NCBI GenBank assembly: GCA_019423125.1
Contig: JAHZBZ010000001.1
Span: 385,986-449,985, forward strand
Length of the DNA stretch: 64,000 nucleotides
Reading direction: 5' to 3'
DNA from: Bacillota bacterium
GTDB taxonomy: Bacteria > Bacillota > Clostridia > Christensenellales > Borkfalkiaceae
Part shown: in pieces, positions 28,244 to 36,765 of the stretch
How the letters are laid out: each line of letters begins with the position of its first letter
Position numbering within the stretch: position 1 is the first letter of the stretch
The notes under the pieces: model-generated
Database searches by the model: none
What the model was told of the DNA's origin: nothing
What the model saw: the letters and a program-made list of their open reading frames with translations, nothing else
Program-made: the position numbers and the translations under genes

Positions 28244-29537
28244 GGCAGACGTCGTCGATTTCCGCGACGATTACCCCCGCTTTACGCGCGAGATGAAGCA
28301 CACGCACAAGATCCTTGTGCCCGACATGCTCCCCGTTCATTTTGAGATCATCATGAACATTCTCCGAAAGGACGGCTGGGACATCGAAGTGCTGCACAAC
28401 GACACCCGCGCGGTCATCGACGAGGGGCTCAAACACGTCCACAACGACACCTGTTACCCCGCGCTCTGCGTGACGGGGCAGTTCATCGACGCGCTCAAGA
28501 GCGGAAAATACGACGTCGAGCACACCGCGCTTCTGATCACGCAGTCGGGCGGCGGATGCCGCGCTTCCAACTACATCCCGCTCATCCGAAAGGCGATCAA
28601 GGCGGAATTCCCCAAAGTTCCCGTCATATCCCTCAACTTTTCGGGGCTGGAAAAAGACAGCGGATTCCCGCTCGGCCTGTCGCTCATCCTCAAGCTCGCC
28701 TACGCGATCTTCTACGGCGACACGCTGATGTCCCTCTTCAACCAGTGCAAGCCGTACGAGGTGAAGGAAGGGGAAGCGGAGCGCGCGCGGCAGGACTGCG
28801 TGCGCATGATCGACGCTGCGTTCGCAAAGGGCGGCTACCGCAGGTACGGCAAGATCACCCGCCGCATGTGCGAGCGCTTCGCAAAGGTGGAGCGAAGCGG
28901 CGAAGAGAAGATCAAAGTCGGAATCGTCGGCGAGATCTACGTCAAATACTCGCCGCTGGGAAATTCTCATCTCGAAGAATTTTTGCTCTCGGAGGGCTGC
29001 GAACCCGTCGTCCCCGCGCTGATGGACTTCGTTCTCTACTGCGCGGTCAACAACCTCAACGACGCAAAACTGTACAATAAAAAGAACGCGGCGACGCCCC
29101 TTTTCCGCCTTGCGTACAAATACCTGCACCACGTCCAGAAGCGCATCATCCGCATCACCGAAAAATGCGGATTCGAGCCGCTGCACGATTTTGAGCACCT
29201 GCGCCGCTGTGCGGACAAGGTGATCAACCAGGGCGTCAAGATGGGCGAGGGCTGGCTCATCCCCGCCGAGATGGCGGCGCTTGCGGAGACGGGCACGGAC
29301 AACATCGTCTGCGCACAGCCGTTCGGCTGTCTGCCCAACCACATCGCGGGCAAGGGCACCATCCGCACCCTCAAACAGATGTACGAGCACGAGAACATCG
29401 TCGCAGTGGACTATGACCCCTCCGCGACGAAGGTCAACCAGGAAAACCGCATCAAGCTCATGCTCGCCACCGCGCGGGAAAATTTCTCGCAGGCAAAGGG
29501 CGGCGGAAAAGAGCCTTCCGATGCGGAGAAAAAATGA
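28227..29537 (+). CDS. 2-hydroxyacyl-CoA dehydratase-like subunit (C-terminal partner of the activase)
   Basis: A 436-residue protein resembling the C-terminal part of large activase/dehydratase proteins (2-hydroxyglutaryl-CoA dehydratase D-component-like). Key segments are NDTCYPALCVTGQFIDAL (cluster Cys), TQSGGGCRASNYIPLIRKA, GIVGEIYVKYSPLGN, and near the C-terminus QPFGCLPNHIAGKG with a further conserved Cys. The ATG at 28227 lies inside the activase gene, so expression is coupled. No HgdA/HgdB pair or CoA-transferase gene is nearby, so it should not be assigned to glutamate fermentation without more evidence. Confidence 0.85.
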   Translation: MKKQNKADVVDFRDDYPRFTREMKHTHKILVPDMLPVHFEIIMNILRKDGWDIEVLHNDTRAVIDEGLKHVHNDTCYPALCVTGQFIDALKSGKYDVEHTALLITQSGGGCRASNYIPLIRKAIKAEFPKVPVISLNFSGLEKDSGFPLGLSLILKLAYAIFYGDTLMSLFNQCKPYEVKEGEAERARQDCVRMIDAAFAKGGYRRYGKITRRMCERFAKVERSGEEKIKVGIVGEIYVKYSPLGNSHLEEFLLSEGCEPVVPALMDFVLYCAVNNLNDAKLYNKKNAATPLFRLAYKYLHHVQKRIIRITEKCGFEPLHDFEHLRRCADKVINQGVKMGEGWLIPAEMAALAETGTDNIVCAQPFGCLPNHIAGKGTIRTLKQMYEHENIVAVDYDPSATKVNQENRIKLMLATARENFSQAKGGGKEPSDAEKK

Positions 29538-29547
29538 CGATAAACAG

Positions 29548-29576
29548 AAAGCGCAGGGATCGCCTTGCGCTTTTTT
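29548..29576 (+). terminator. Rho-independent terminator after the activase operon
   Basis: AAAGCGCAGGG-atcg-CCTTGCGCTTT with one G-T pair, followed by TTT. Confidence 0.88.
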
Positions 29577-29652
29577 GTTCGCTTCGGATCGGTTTTTTTC
29601 GCCATGTGCAAGAATATGCCTTTTGCGCATGGCGGCCATAAAAGATAAGTAT

Positions 29653-29681
29653 TGGACAGAGAGAGACTTTGGTGGTAAAAT
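29653..29681 (+). promoter_or_regulatory. Sigma-A promoter of the CMD-cupin operon
   Basis: TGGACA (29653-29658), 17 bases, TAAAAT (29676-29681). Confidence 0.6.
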
Positions 29682-29715
29682 AGCGGCAAGAAACGATCAA
29701 AGAGGAGGATTTGCC

Positions 29716-30483
29716 ATGGACAGGATACAAAGGACGCAGCAAAAATTCAAAGAGCTTTTCGGCGGAAAGCCGACGGAAAACGAGGGGACGGATCCCGAGT
29801 TCATGCGCATCTTGCAGCGCTTCATCTTCGGCGAAGTCTGCTATGTCGGATCACTGGACATTCGGACGCGCGAGCTTGTCACGATCACGGTGCTCGCCGC
29901 AGAGCAGGCGCTCCCTCAGCTCAAGGCGCACACGGGCGCCTGCCTGAACGTCGGGCTTTCCCCGCTCGAAATACGCGAGACGTTCTACCAATGCGCGCCT
30001 TTTATCGGCTTTCCGAAGACGCTGAACGCGATCGCCGCCATGAACGAAGTCTTTGCTCAGAGGGGCATCTCCCTTCCGCTCGAAAGCGCGGGCACGGCAA
30101 AAGAAGAGACGCGGTACGAAGAGGGACTTGCCCTCCAGGCGCCCGTCTACGGCAATGAGATCGCAGACAGATACGCGTGGCTCCCCGGTGATTTTTCCGA
30201 GGAGCTTCCCAAATGGCTGACCGAGATCTGCTTTGCGGATTTCACCACGCGAAAGGGCCTTGACGAAAAGAAGCGCGAACTTCTCATCGTCGTGCTTCTC
30301 GCGGCGATGGGCGGCGCGGAAGTACAGGTTCGCTCGCACGTTATCGGTGCGCTCAAGGTCGGAAACACGCCCGAAGAGATCGTATGCGCGCTCTGTCACG
30401 CCATGCCGTACATGGGGATGCCGCGCCTGTTCAACGCGCTGAACTGTTCCAAAGACGTCTTGGCAAAAGGAGAACAAAGATGA
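29716..30483 (+). CDS. Carboxymuconolactone decarboxylase (CMD) family protein, two-domain
   Basis: A 255-residue protein with two CMD repeats. The first has LVTITVLAAEQALPQLKAHTGACLNVG and YQCAPFIGFPKTLNA; the second has LLIVVLLAAMGGAEVQVRSHVIGALKVG and CHAMPYMGMPRLFNAL. Each has the conserved His and the G-x-P turn. The AhpD-type CxxC redox pair is absent, so a peroxidase role is unlikely. The family includes decarboxylases and many uncharacterised proteins. AGAGGAGG precedes the ATG. The stop overlaps the cupin gene (ATGA), a pairing common in Firmicutes. Confidence 0.85.
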   Translation: MDRIQRTQQKFKELFGGKPTENEGTDPEFMRILQRFIFGEVCYVGSLDIRTRELVTITVLAAEQALPQLKAHTGACLNVGLSPLEIRETFYQCAPFIGFPKTLNAIAAMNEVFAQRGISLPLESAGTAKEETRYEEGLALQAPVYGNEIADRYAWLPGDFSEELPKWLTEICFADFTTRKGLDEKKRELLIVVLLAAMGGAEVQVRSHVIGALKVGNTPEEIVCALCHAMPYMGMPRLFNALNCSKDVLAKGEQR

Positions 30484-30908
30484 CCGAAAAAGAATTTGAA
30501 AGACAGAACATATTCGGCAAAGGCGCGGAAAACACCGCTTATGCGAAGTACTTTGCGGGAAATTCTTACCTGAATCCGCTGACTTCGCCCGAGGGAAAGC
30601 CGTTCTTTGCAAATGTCACGTTCGAGCCTGCTTGCCGCAACAATTGGCACATCCACCATGCCGAAGAGGGCGGCGGACAGCTTCTTTTGTGCATCGCGGG
30701 CGAAGGCTGGTACCGAGAATGGGGAAAACCAGCGCGGAGCTTGCGCTCGGGAGACGTGGTTTTGATCCCCGCAGGGGTCCGTCATTGGCATGGCGCGAAA
30801 AAGGAAAGCTGGTTTTCGCACATCGCCGTCGAGCTCCCCGGGAAAAACACCTCGACCGAATGGCTGGACGCGGTCACGGACGAGGAATACGACGAACTCG
30901 ACAGATAA
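30480..30908 (+). CDS. Cupin-domain protein
   Basis: A 142-residue single-domain cupin. The two metal motifs are present: NWHIHHAEEGGGQLLLCIAGEG (about residues 50-71) with H-x-H and an acidic ligand, and PAGVRHWHGA (about 97-106). It probably binds iron, manganese or nickel. It overlaps the CMD gene by four bases, so the two probably act together. The substrate is unknown. Confidence 0.85.
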   Translation: MTEKEFERQNIFGKGAENTAYAKYFAGNSYLNPLTSPEGKPFFANVTFEPACRNNWHIHHAEEGGGQLLLCIAGEGWYREWGKPARSLRSGDVVLIPAGVRHWHGAKKESWFSHIAVELPGKNTSTEWLDAVTDEEYDELDR

Positions 30909-30911
30909 ATA

Positions 30912-30947
30912 CAAGCGCCTGCGCAGAGAGTCCTGCGCAGGCGCTTG
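30912..30947. terminator. Perfect 15-bp hairpin after the cupin gene
   Basis: CAAGCGCCTGCGCAG-agagtc-CTGCGCAGGCGCTTG. The T-run is weak (TTCC), so this may stabilise a 3' end rather than terminate strongly. Confidence 0.7.
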
Positions 30948-30983
30948 TTCCGCTTGCCGTGCAGGAGGAACGCGTCCGTGCTC

Positions 30984-31012
30984 TTGCGTTTTTTGCGCAG
31001 ATGTGGTATAAT
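30984..31012 (+). promoter_or_regulatory. Sigma-A promoter of the secreted esterase gene
   Basis: TTGCGT (30984-30989), 17 bases, perfect TATAAT (31007-31012) with an extended -10 TGG. Confidence 0.75.
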
Positions 31013-31149
31013 CCGAAGGGAAAAGATCAAAAGCGCGGACCGTTCCCGTTCTCTGTCGGGATGGCGGCGCTATATGCGCAAATTCCGCCGCACAGATTAT
31101 TGTGCGGGGCGAGACTGCGCGCGGTCGGAAAACGCAAGGGGAGGAAATC

Positions 31150-32172
31150 ATGAGCGGTATCAAAAAGAGAGCGGCGTGCCTTGCGGCGTGCTTTCTGGCA
31201 CTGATCTTTGTCTTTGCACAGCCGCTTTGCGCGCAGGCGGCGAGCGTCTCTGCGCCGTTGCCCGAGGTGCGCACCCTGACCTATTCCGAAAAAGAGACCT
31301 GCAAGAAAGAGCTCTTCCTTTCTGCGCGCTTTGCGGACGAGGCGGGGACGCTCCTGCCTTATCGGTACTATCTCCCCGAACAGGGGGAGGACCTTCCGCT
31401 CATCGTGTTTCTGCACGGGAGCGGCGAGCGCGGCACGGACAACGACCGTCAGCTGGACAACGCCATCCTGCGCCCATTCCTCGAAGACGCGCAGAGCCCC
31501 TTTTACGGCGCGATGGTGCTCGCGCCGCAGTGCCCCGTCAAACAATACAACAACGGCTGGGTGGATCTGGCGAGCGAGGGCGGATGGTTCACCTATACAA
31601 ACTACTCTGTGGACAAAACGCCCGAGTCCGCGGAGCGCAAGGCGCTCGTCGCGCTCATCGAAAAGATGTGCCGTACCCATCCGATCGACCGCGACCGCAT
31701 CTATCTGATCGGGCTTTCGCAGGGCGCTGTCGCGGTCTGGGACCTGCTCGCGCGGCACGGAGAACTGTTTGCGGCGACGGTGCCCATTGCGGGCGTGGGG
31801 GACGTGTCCGAGGCGGAACGCTACGCCGACATCCCGATCTACGCTTTCCACGGCAAAGAGGACCCGATCATTCCCTATGAGAACGCGACGCCCGCGCTCT
31901 GCGAGGCGATCGAGGCGTGCGGCAAGGGAAAGCTGAATTTTGTCGCGTTCGAGGACGGCGCGCACGACATCTGGGAGCAGGCGATCGTCTTTGCGGGTGC
32001 GGAAGGACTCCCCGCACTGGACGGCTGGCTGTTTTCACAGCGGCGCGCACATACGCAGAACAAACTCGTATATGTCATTGCGGGGGCTGCGGCGGCGGTT
32101 CTTGTCGCTGGGATCGCCTTGTCGGTGTTCGCGGTGCGAAGCAAATGTGCAAAGTGCGCGTCGGGCGGCTGA
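31150..32172 (+). CDS. Secreted, membrane-tethered alpha/beta hydrolase (esterase-like)
   Basis: A 340-residue exported hydrolase. An N-terminal signal peptide (KKRAACLAACFLALIFVFA, cut near AQA-AS) is followed by an alpha/beta hydrolase fold with oxyanion segment FLHGSGERG, nucleophile elbow GLSQGA, acid in FHGKEDPIIPY and His in EDGAHDIW. A single C-terminal membrane helix (about residues 307-329) and short basic tail anchor it outside the cell. It resembles polyhydroxybutyrate-depolymerase/feruloyl-esterase-like enzymes. The ATG at 31150 follows GGGGAGGAAATC and precedes the signal peptide; the open frame reaches 31102 without support. A role on plant or mucin esters is inference. Confidence 0.85.
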   Translation: MSGIKKRAACLAACFLALIFVFAQPLCAQAASVSAPLPEVRTLTYSEKETCKKELFLSARFADEAGTLLPYRYYLPEQGEDLPLIVFLHGSGERGTDNDRQLDNAILRPFLEDAQSPFYGAMVLAPQCPVKQYNNGWVDLASEGGWFTYTNYSVDKTPESAERKALVALIEKMCRTHPIDRDRIYLIGLSQGAVAVWDLLARHGELFAATVPIAGVGDVSEAERYADIPIYAFHGKEDPIIPYENATPALCEAIEACGKGKLNFVAFEDGAHDIWEQAIVFAGAEGLPALDGWLFSQRRAHTQNKLVYVIAGAAAAVLVAGIALSVFAVRSKCAKCASGG

Positions 32173-32256
32173 GCGCCCATGCAAAAGAAGCGCGGAACGT
32201 CCGTTCGGAAAATTTTTTTGCGGAAAGACATCGTGCGCGCGCGGTGCGCGCGCAAT

Positions 32257-32290
32257 AGAGAGGAGGGCGGCGGCGCCTTCTTCTCTTTTT
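32257..32290 (+). terminator. Rho-independent terminator after the esterase gene
   Basis: AGAGAGGAGGGCG-gcgg-CGCCTTCTTCTCT, 13 pairs including two G-T, followed by TTTT. Confidence 0.8.
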
Positions 32291-32392
32291 GCTTTTTCAG
32301 AAAAAAGAAGACAAATACAGAGAATTTTGGCAGATAAAAAAGAAAACAGATTTGCAAATCTCATGTCAATTCAAGGCAAAAAGGAGTCAATG

Positions 32393-33016
32393 ATGAAAAA
32401 AGAGAGCAAAAACCGCAGGATCGGCACGTTTGCCGTGACATCCGTGCTCGCGCTCTGCCTGGCGCTGGGAGGTCTTTTGTCCCTTTCGGCGTGCGGCGGT
32501 CCGAGCGGAAAAGAGCTCAAGCTCGAGGCGGAAAAGGCGATCCTCGAGGGAACGCCGCAGGGCGGCGATTTTGTCGTGGGGTCCGAAGACGAGGAAGGCA
32601 CCTCCGGCTGGGAGTATGTGGGCAACCTCGCGAATGCGGGCAACAGCGTCACATGGGTATTTGAGAGCGAAGAGGCGACGTCTTTCGACATCACGTTCAA
32701 GCTCGCGAACCCTCTGACGGGTGAAATGGACCTCGCAAGCTGCATCGGCGTGAGCGTCAACGGCGAGGACAAGACCGTCTCCGCCAAGCTCGCCGCAAAG
32801 GGTGCGGAGGGCTGGACGGACGTCAAAGTCAGGGCAGACAACATTCAGGAAGGTTATAACTTTGTAAAACTCACTGTCAAGCAGAACAGCGCGGGCGCAG
32901 GCGGCACGGTCGCCGCACCCAACGTGGACTGCATCGTGATGTACAGCGACGCGATCACGGCGCATTCCCATAAATGGACGACCACCCGACGGGCGGCTAC
33001 GTGGAAGAGGGCGTGA
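32393..33016 (+). pseudogene. CBM-like lipoprotein, 5' part of a frameshifted chimeric gene
   Basis: Encodes an exported lipoprotein: signal sequence with lipobox LSAC and lipid Cys at residue 34, then a CBM6/35-like beta-sandwich (LEAEKAILEGT at its start, GYNFVKLTV and APNVDCIVMYSD at its end). The last residues, TTTRRAATWKRA, look unnatural. Shifting by -1 after the TGG codon at about 32972-32974 continues sensibly into the next frame as HKW-DDHPTGGYVEEGVTH, so one G seems to be missing. The start at 32393 has AAGGAG six bases upstream; an adjacent ATG lies at 32390. See the next entry for the other half. Confidence 0.7.
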
Positions 33017-35310
33017 CGCACACGACCTGCTCTTCCTGCAAATATTCTTACGACGTCGCGGGCGCTCCCGCCAACGGGCACACCGTCGGCGAAGACGGAA
33101 AATGCGAAGTCTGCGGAGAGCTCGTCTATGTCTACGAAGCGGAATACGCGGACATGAGCGGCATCACTTCCGGCTACGGCGCGACCATCGACGCGAGCTC
33201 CACCGCGAGCAACGGGCATTCGGTCGGCAGCTTCTCCGTGGAGGGGAACACGCTCGTGTTCAACATCGGCTTCCCCGGTTCGCACGGCCTGATCGGGCTT
33301 GCAAACGTCATCAAGGGCACCGTTTCACCCTCGGGCAGACTGTCCGACACCTATGCATATGACTCCACCTCCGCGCCTTCCTATGCGGAGACGAACGTGG
33401 ACAACTGCACGACGGGCGTGTATAAGTACAGCAACCGCGGCGGCTATTACTACGTCGACTATAACGAGGGCATCTATCTCGGTTACCGCTACTACGAGAC
33501 CCGCTATGCGGACGGATCTTCTTCCAAAGATCCTTCGAAGGACTACGACGAAGTCGTGCAGTATCCCTTCGGATACGGGCTTTCCTACACGGAATTTTCC
33601 TGGGAGGTGGTCTCCGCTTCTCCCGCCGCAGGTTCCTCGGTGGACGAAACGGACACCGTCAGCATCCGCGTCAAAGTCACCAACACGGGCGACGTCGCGG
33701 GCAAAGAAGTCGTGCAGTGCTATTACACCGCACCCTATACGCCGGGCGGCATCGAAAAATCCTATGTCGTGCTCTGCGCGTTCGCAAAGACCGATCTGAT
33801 ACAGCCCGGCGACTCCGAGACGGTCACCCTCGAGTTTGACGTGGAGGACATGGCGTCTTACGACTGCTACAATCTCAACGGGGACGATCACACGGGCTAC
33901 ACCCTCGACGAGGGCATTTACAACGTCCGCATCATGAAAAATTCGCACGATTTATGCGGCGCGGCTTCCGAATTTGTCATCGATTACAACATCGGCTCGA
34001 CGATCAATCTGACAAAGCGCTCGCACGATCTGACGGATGTTCACAATCTCTTTACGGGCGACGAGGCGGAGAACGGCATTCCCATCGACGGGAGCCGCGA
34101 ATCGCAGACGGTCACCTATCTTTCGCGCAGCGACTGGGAGGGGACGTGGCCGGAAAAATCCGTCTCCCGCAACATGACGCAAGCTGTCGTCGATTCGCTC
34201 TCTTATAACGTGGTCAACGATGAGAACGACGAGATGCCCGTGACGGGCGCCGAGAACGGCCTTGTGCTCGACGACCTGAGCGGTTGTGCTTATGACGACG
34301 AGAAGTGGGAGCTCTTGCTCGACCAGCTGACCGTCTCCGACATGGTCAAGCTCGTCAGCCAGGCGGGTTACAGCACCGTCCGCATCGCGTCCATCGAGAA
34401 GAAAAAGACAATCGATCTGGACGGACCTGCGGGCATCAACGAATCCAACACCAAGATCGGCACCTCGACCGAGCACGCAGTCGCCTATCCCTGCGAGGTG
34501 GTCGTCGCGCAGACGTGGAGCGAGGCGCTCGCCTATGACATGGGCTACGCTTTGGGCAACGAGGCGAACGCCTACGGCATCAACGGCTGGTATGCGCCCG
34601 CGGTGAACCTGCATCGCTCGCCCTTCGGCGGCAGGAACTTCGAGTATTATTCGGAAGATGCCCTGCTCTCGGGCAAGATGTGCGCAAACGTCGTCTCGGG
34701 CTGTCTGAGCAAGGGACTGTACCCGTACATGAAGCACTTTGCGGTCAACGAGACGGAAGAACAGCGTTCGGGGCTTTACACCTGGCTGAGCGAACAGGCG
34801 CTGCGCGAGATCTATCTGCGTCCCTTCGAGATCGCAGTCAAGGAGGGGAACGCCAACGCCATTATGACCTCGTTCAACCGCATCGGCGCGATCTGGGCGG
34901 GCGGCAACAAGGCGTTGCTTGAAGACCTCGTGCGCGGCGAATGGGGCTTTTGCGGCACCATGCTCACCGACTGGTCGAGCGGCGGCAGCTATATGAACCT
35001 CGACCAGGGCCTCGCGACGGGCACCGACGCCTGGCTCAACGGCGCGAATTCGCTCGTGTTCGGGCATGACGACAAGAACTCGAAAGAGGGCGTCAGCGAT
35101 ATGCAGCGCGCCGCGAAGAACATTCTCTACACCTACTGCAACACCTATTACCAGGCGCAGACGTACGGCGACGGAATGGGCATCAAGATCACGGAGGACG
35201 TGTTCCCCGTCTGGATCTTTATCCTGGTCGGCATCGACGTCGTCGCTGTGGCAGGTCTCGGCACATGGACGTATTTCCTCTTCTTCCGCAGGAAAAAGAA
35301 AGAGGCTTAA
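32974..35310 (+). pseudogene. GH3 family glycoside hydrolase, N-truncated and domain-swapped, 3' part of the chimera
   Basis: 778 codons. A Cys-rich linker (TTCSSCKYSY, KCEVCGE) leads into the start of a second CBM-like domain (VYEAEYADMSG...GNTLVFN). This breaks off near 33265 into the middle of a GH3 alpha/beta-sandwich domain (IGFPGSHGLIGLANVIKG, SPSGRLSDTYAYD). An FnIII-like domain follows (about residues 210-330), then the TIM-barrel domain with NLHRSPFGGRNFEYYSED, MKHFAVNE and catalytic-nucleophile motif GTMLTDW. A C-terminal membrane helix and RRKKKEA complete it. The reversed order (sandwich before barrel) is known in some rumen and gut GH3 enzymes, but about 250 N-terminal residues, including most of the sandwich domain and the usual membrane anchor, are missing. 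Probably inactive, unless the assembly is wrong. Confidence 0.75.
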
Positions 35311-35323
35311 AAAACAGACAGAC

Positions 35324-35362
35324 AAAAGCCCCGAAAAGCATGCTTTTCGGGGCTTTTTCCCA
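35324..35362. terminator. Perfect palindromic terminator after the GH3 gene
   Basis: AAAAGCCCCGAAAAGCA followed by its exact complement, then a T-run; works in either direction. Confidence 0.88.
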
Positions 35363-35376
35363 AGTAAGAGCAAACC

Positions 35377-35408
35377 TACGCCCGCGCAAAATATTTTGCG
35401 CGGGCGTA
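35377..35408. terminator. Second perfect palindrome (32 bp)
   Basis: TACGCCCGCGCAAAAT and its exact reverse complement. The central T-run lies inside the stem, so it is a strong hairpin but a less typical terminator. Confidence 0.65.
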
Positions 35409-35469
35409 TCTTGAGATCTTTCATACTACGTTTTCATTTTTTTTTGCAAAAAAATTTCATAGTTTCCTA

Positions 35470-35498
35470 TTGACAGTGTAAGAGTTATAGTGTAGAAT
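35470..35498 (+). promoter_or_regulatory. Sigma-A promoter of the cysteine peptidase gene
   Basis: Perfect TTGACA (35470-35475), 17 bases, TAGAAT (35493-35498). Confidence 0.75.
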
Positions 35499-35510
35499 GG
35501 AGTTAAGCAA

Positions 35511-35532
35511 AGATAACAATTTATTGTTATCT
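35511..35532 (+). promoter_or_regulatory. 22-bp inverted repeat in the peptidase leader (operator or hairpin)
   Basis: AGATAACAAT-TT-ATTGTTATCT, perfect 10-bp arms, about 13 bases after the -10 box. The position suits a repressor operator; as RNA the two-base loop is tight. The regulator is not identified. Confidence 0.55.
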
Positions 35533-35563
35533 GTGTTAATATTTTATAGGAGGATTTTTTTGT

Positions 35564-36733
35564 ATGCGCGTTTCTACAGATTTAAGCAAATGTATCGTTT
35601 CACTTTTTTTAACAGCGGTGTATCTTGTCTTTGGTTTGATTGTTTTTCGTTCAACAAATGTCGATGCTTTAGCAATTAGCAATGAAAATGCAGATGTAAA
35701 AGAAGAATTCTCCACAAATATTGAATCTAATATAGAAATGTATGAGCAGTTTATCAATGAGATCAGCGGTTTTGAAAATAAAACGGTTGATGAGGTAAAA
35801 GTTCTCGAGGATTTTAATGGTGAGCTATATATTGATATTGAATGCTCTCCCACTGGTTATGCAATAGTAAATTATCAATATGGTATTATACTAGAGATGG
35901 CTGTTGATGCTGTTTCTCCATATAAAAATTTTGAAGGAGAACTTATATACGGAGGTCCCACTTATTATTATAAAGAAGTGTCAACATTTTTGAATACTTC
36001 AAATATATTTAATTTGTATGATTTGATGGCGGATGAGTCAATTTCACTTGACGTAGACCAATTTAATGAATTTCAAACATATAATGATGCAATTTTTGAA
36101 AAAACAACAGAAATTTATGAGGAAGAAACAGTTTCTATAACACCTTCTCCAAGATCGGTTTTGGAGGCGTATATTGAAAATTACCAATATATAAGCCAGC
36201 TGGAAAATTTCGGAGAAAACATTGAAGGAACTTGCGGATATATTGCCGCTGCAATTGTATTATACTATAATTATATGCAATTTGATACTCGTTTTATTGA
36301 TTCGGAACATCTTTGTCCAGAAGGAGGAATAAAAGATTCGTTACATCAAGAACTCCGTTCAATCGGTCAGAGTTTAGGTATTGGTAATTCGACATGGGCA
36401 GCAGATATTGCGGCGGTAATGGAAGAGTACACGGAGAATCGCGTTCCCGAAGCCACACATTACTATATGGCATTATCAACGTCATTAAATATTGATCTGT
36501 GCTTTGCGGACAATAAACCGGTAATTTTGTTTGGGAACTTTCAACTGCCTACAGGAGGAAGTGGAAATCATGCTGTTGTAGCATATGGATATCGGCAGCA
36601 TACAGAATTGTGGTTTAATACCCGCTATTATTATGTACATTTTGGTTGGGAAGGCTATGGAATGGTTCAGCTTTTGGACAATGTATTTACAAACCCGATT
36701 GGGAGTATGTATAATATGAATCCAGAAGGATAA
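35564..36733 (+). CDS. Secreted putative cysteine peptidase (papain-like), AT-rich
   Basis: A 389-residue protein with a signal peptide or anchor (hydrophobic residues 12-29, possible cut after VDA). It has an N-terminal propeptide-like region and a C-terminal papain-like domain. The likely catalytic Cys is in EGTCGYIAAAIVLYYN (about residue 224), the His in GGSGNHAVVAYGYR (about 343), and a following HFGWEGYG resembles the N/D-x-GWG strand of C10/C39-type peptidases. Two sampled lines are near 27% G+C and a third near 47%, against about two thirds elsewhere, with A/T-ending codons. This strongly suggests recent transfer. RBS ATAGGAGGA at 35546-35554. The substrate is unknown; a propeptide-bearing virulence-type or bacteriocin-related protease are alternatives. 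Confidence 0.65.
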   Translation: MRVSTDLSKCIVSLFLTAVYLVFGLIVFRSTNVDALAISNENADVKEEFSTNIESNIEMYEQFINEISGFENKTVDEVKVLEDFNGELYIDIECSPTGYAIVNYQYGIILEMAVDAVSPYKNFEGELIYGGPTYYYKEVSTFLNTSNIFNLYDLMADESISLDVDQFNEFQTYNDAIFEKTTEIYEEETVSITPSPRSVLEAYIENYQYISQLENFGENIEGTCGYIAAAIVLYYNYMQFDTRFIDSEHLCPEGGIKDSLHQELRSIGQSLGIGNSTWAADIAAVMEEYTENRVPEATHYYMALSTSLNIDLCFADNKPVILFGNFQLPTGGSGNHAVVAYGYRQHTELWFNTRYYYVHFGWEGYGMVQLLDNVFTNPIGSMYNMNPEG

Positions 36734-36765
36734 ATATATCCAGATAGAAAATAGGGAGGACTCTC

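Noticed and set aside
32960..33000. Programmed -1 ribosomal frameshift
   Set aside because: No slippery heptamer at the shift point; a missing G explains it more simply.
32974..35310. Independent GH3 gene starting at the ATG at 32974
   Set aside because: That ATG lies within the coding continuity of the upstream lipoprotein, has no RBS, and the protein would start in a linker without a signal peptide.
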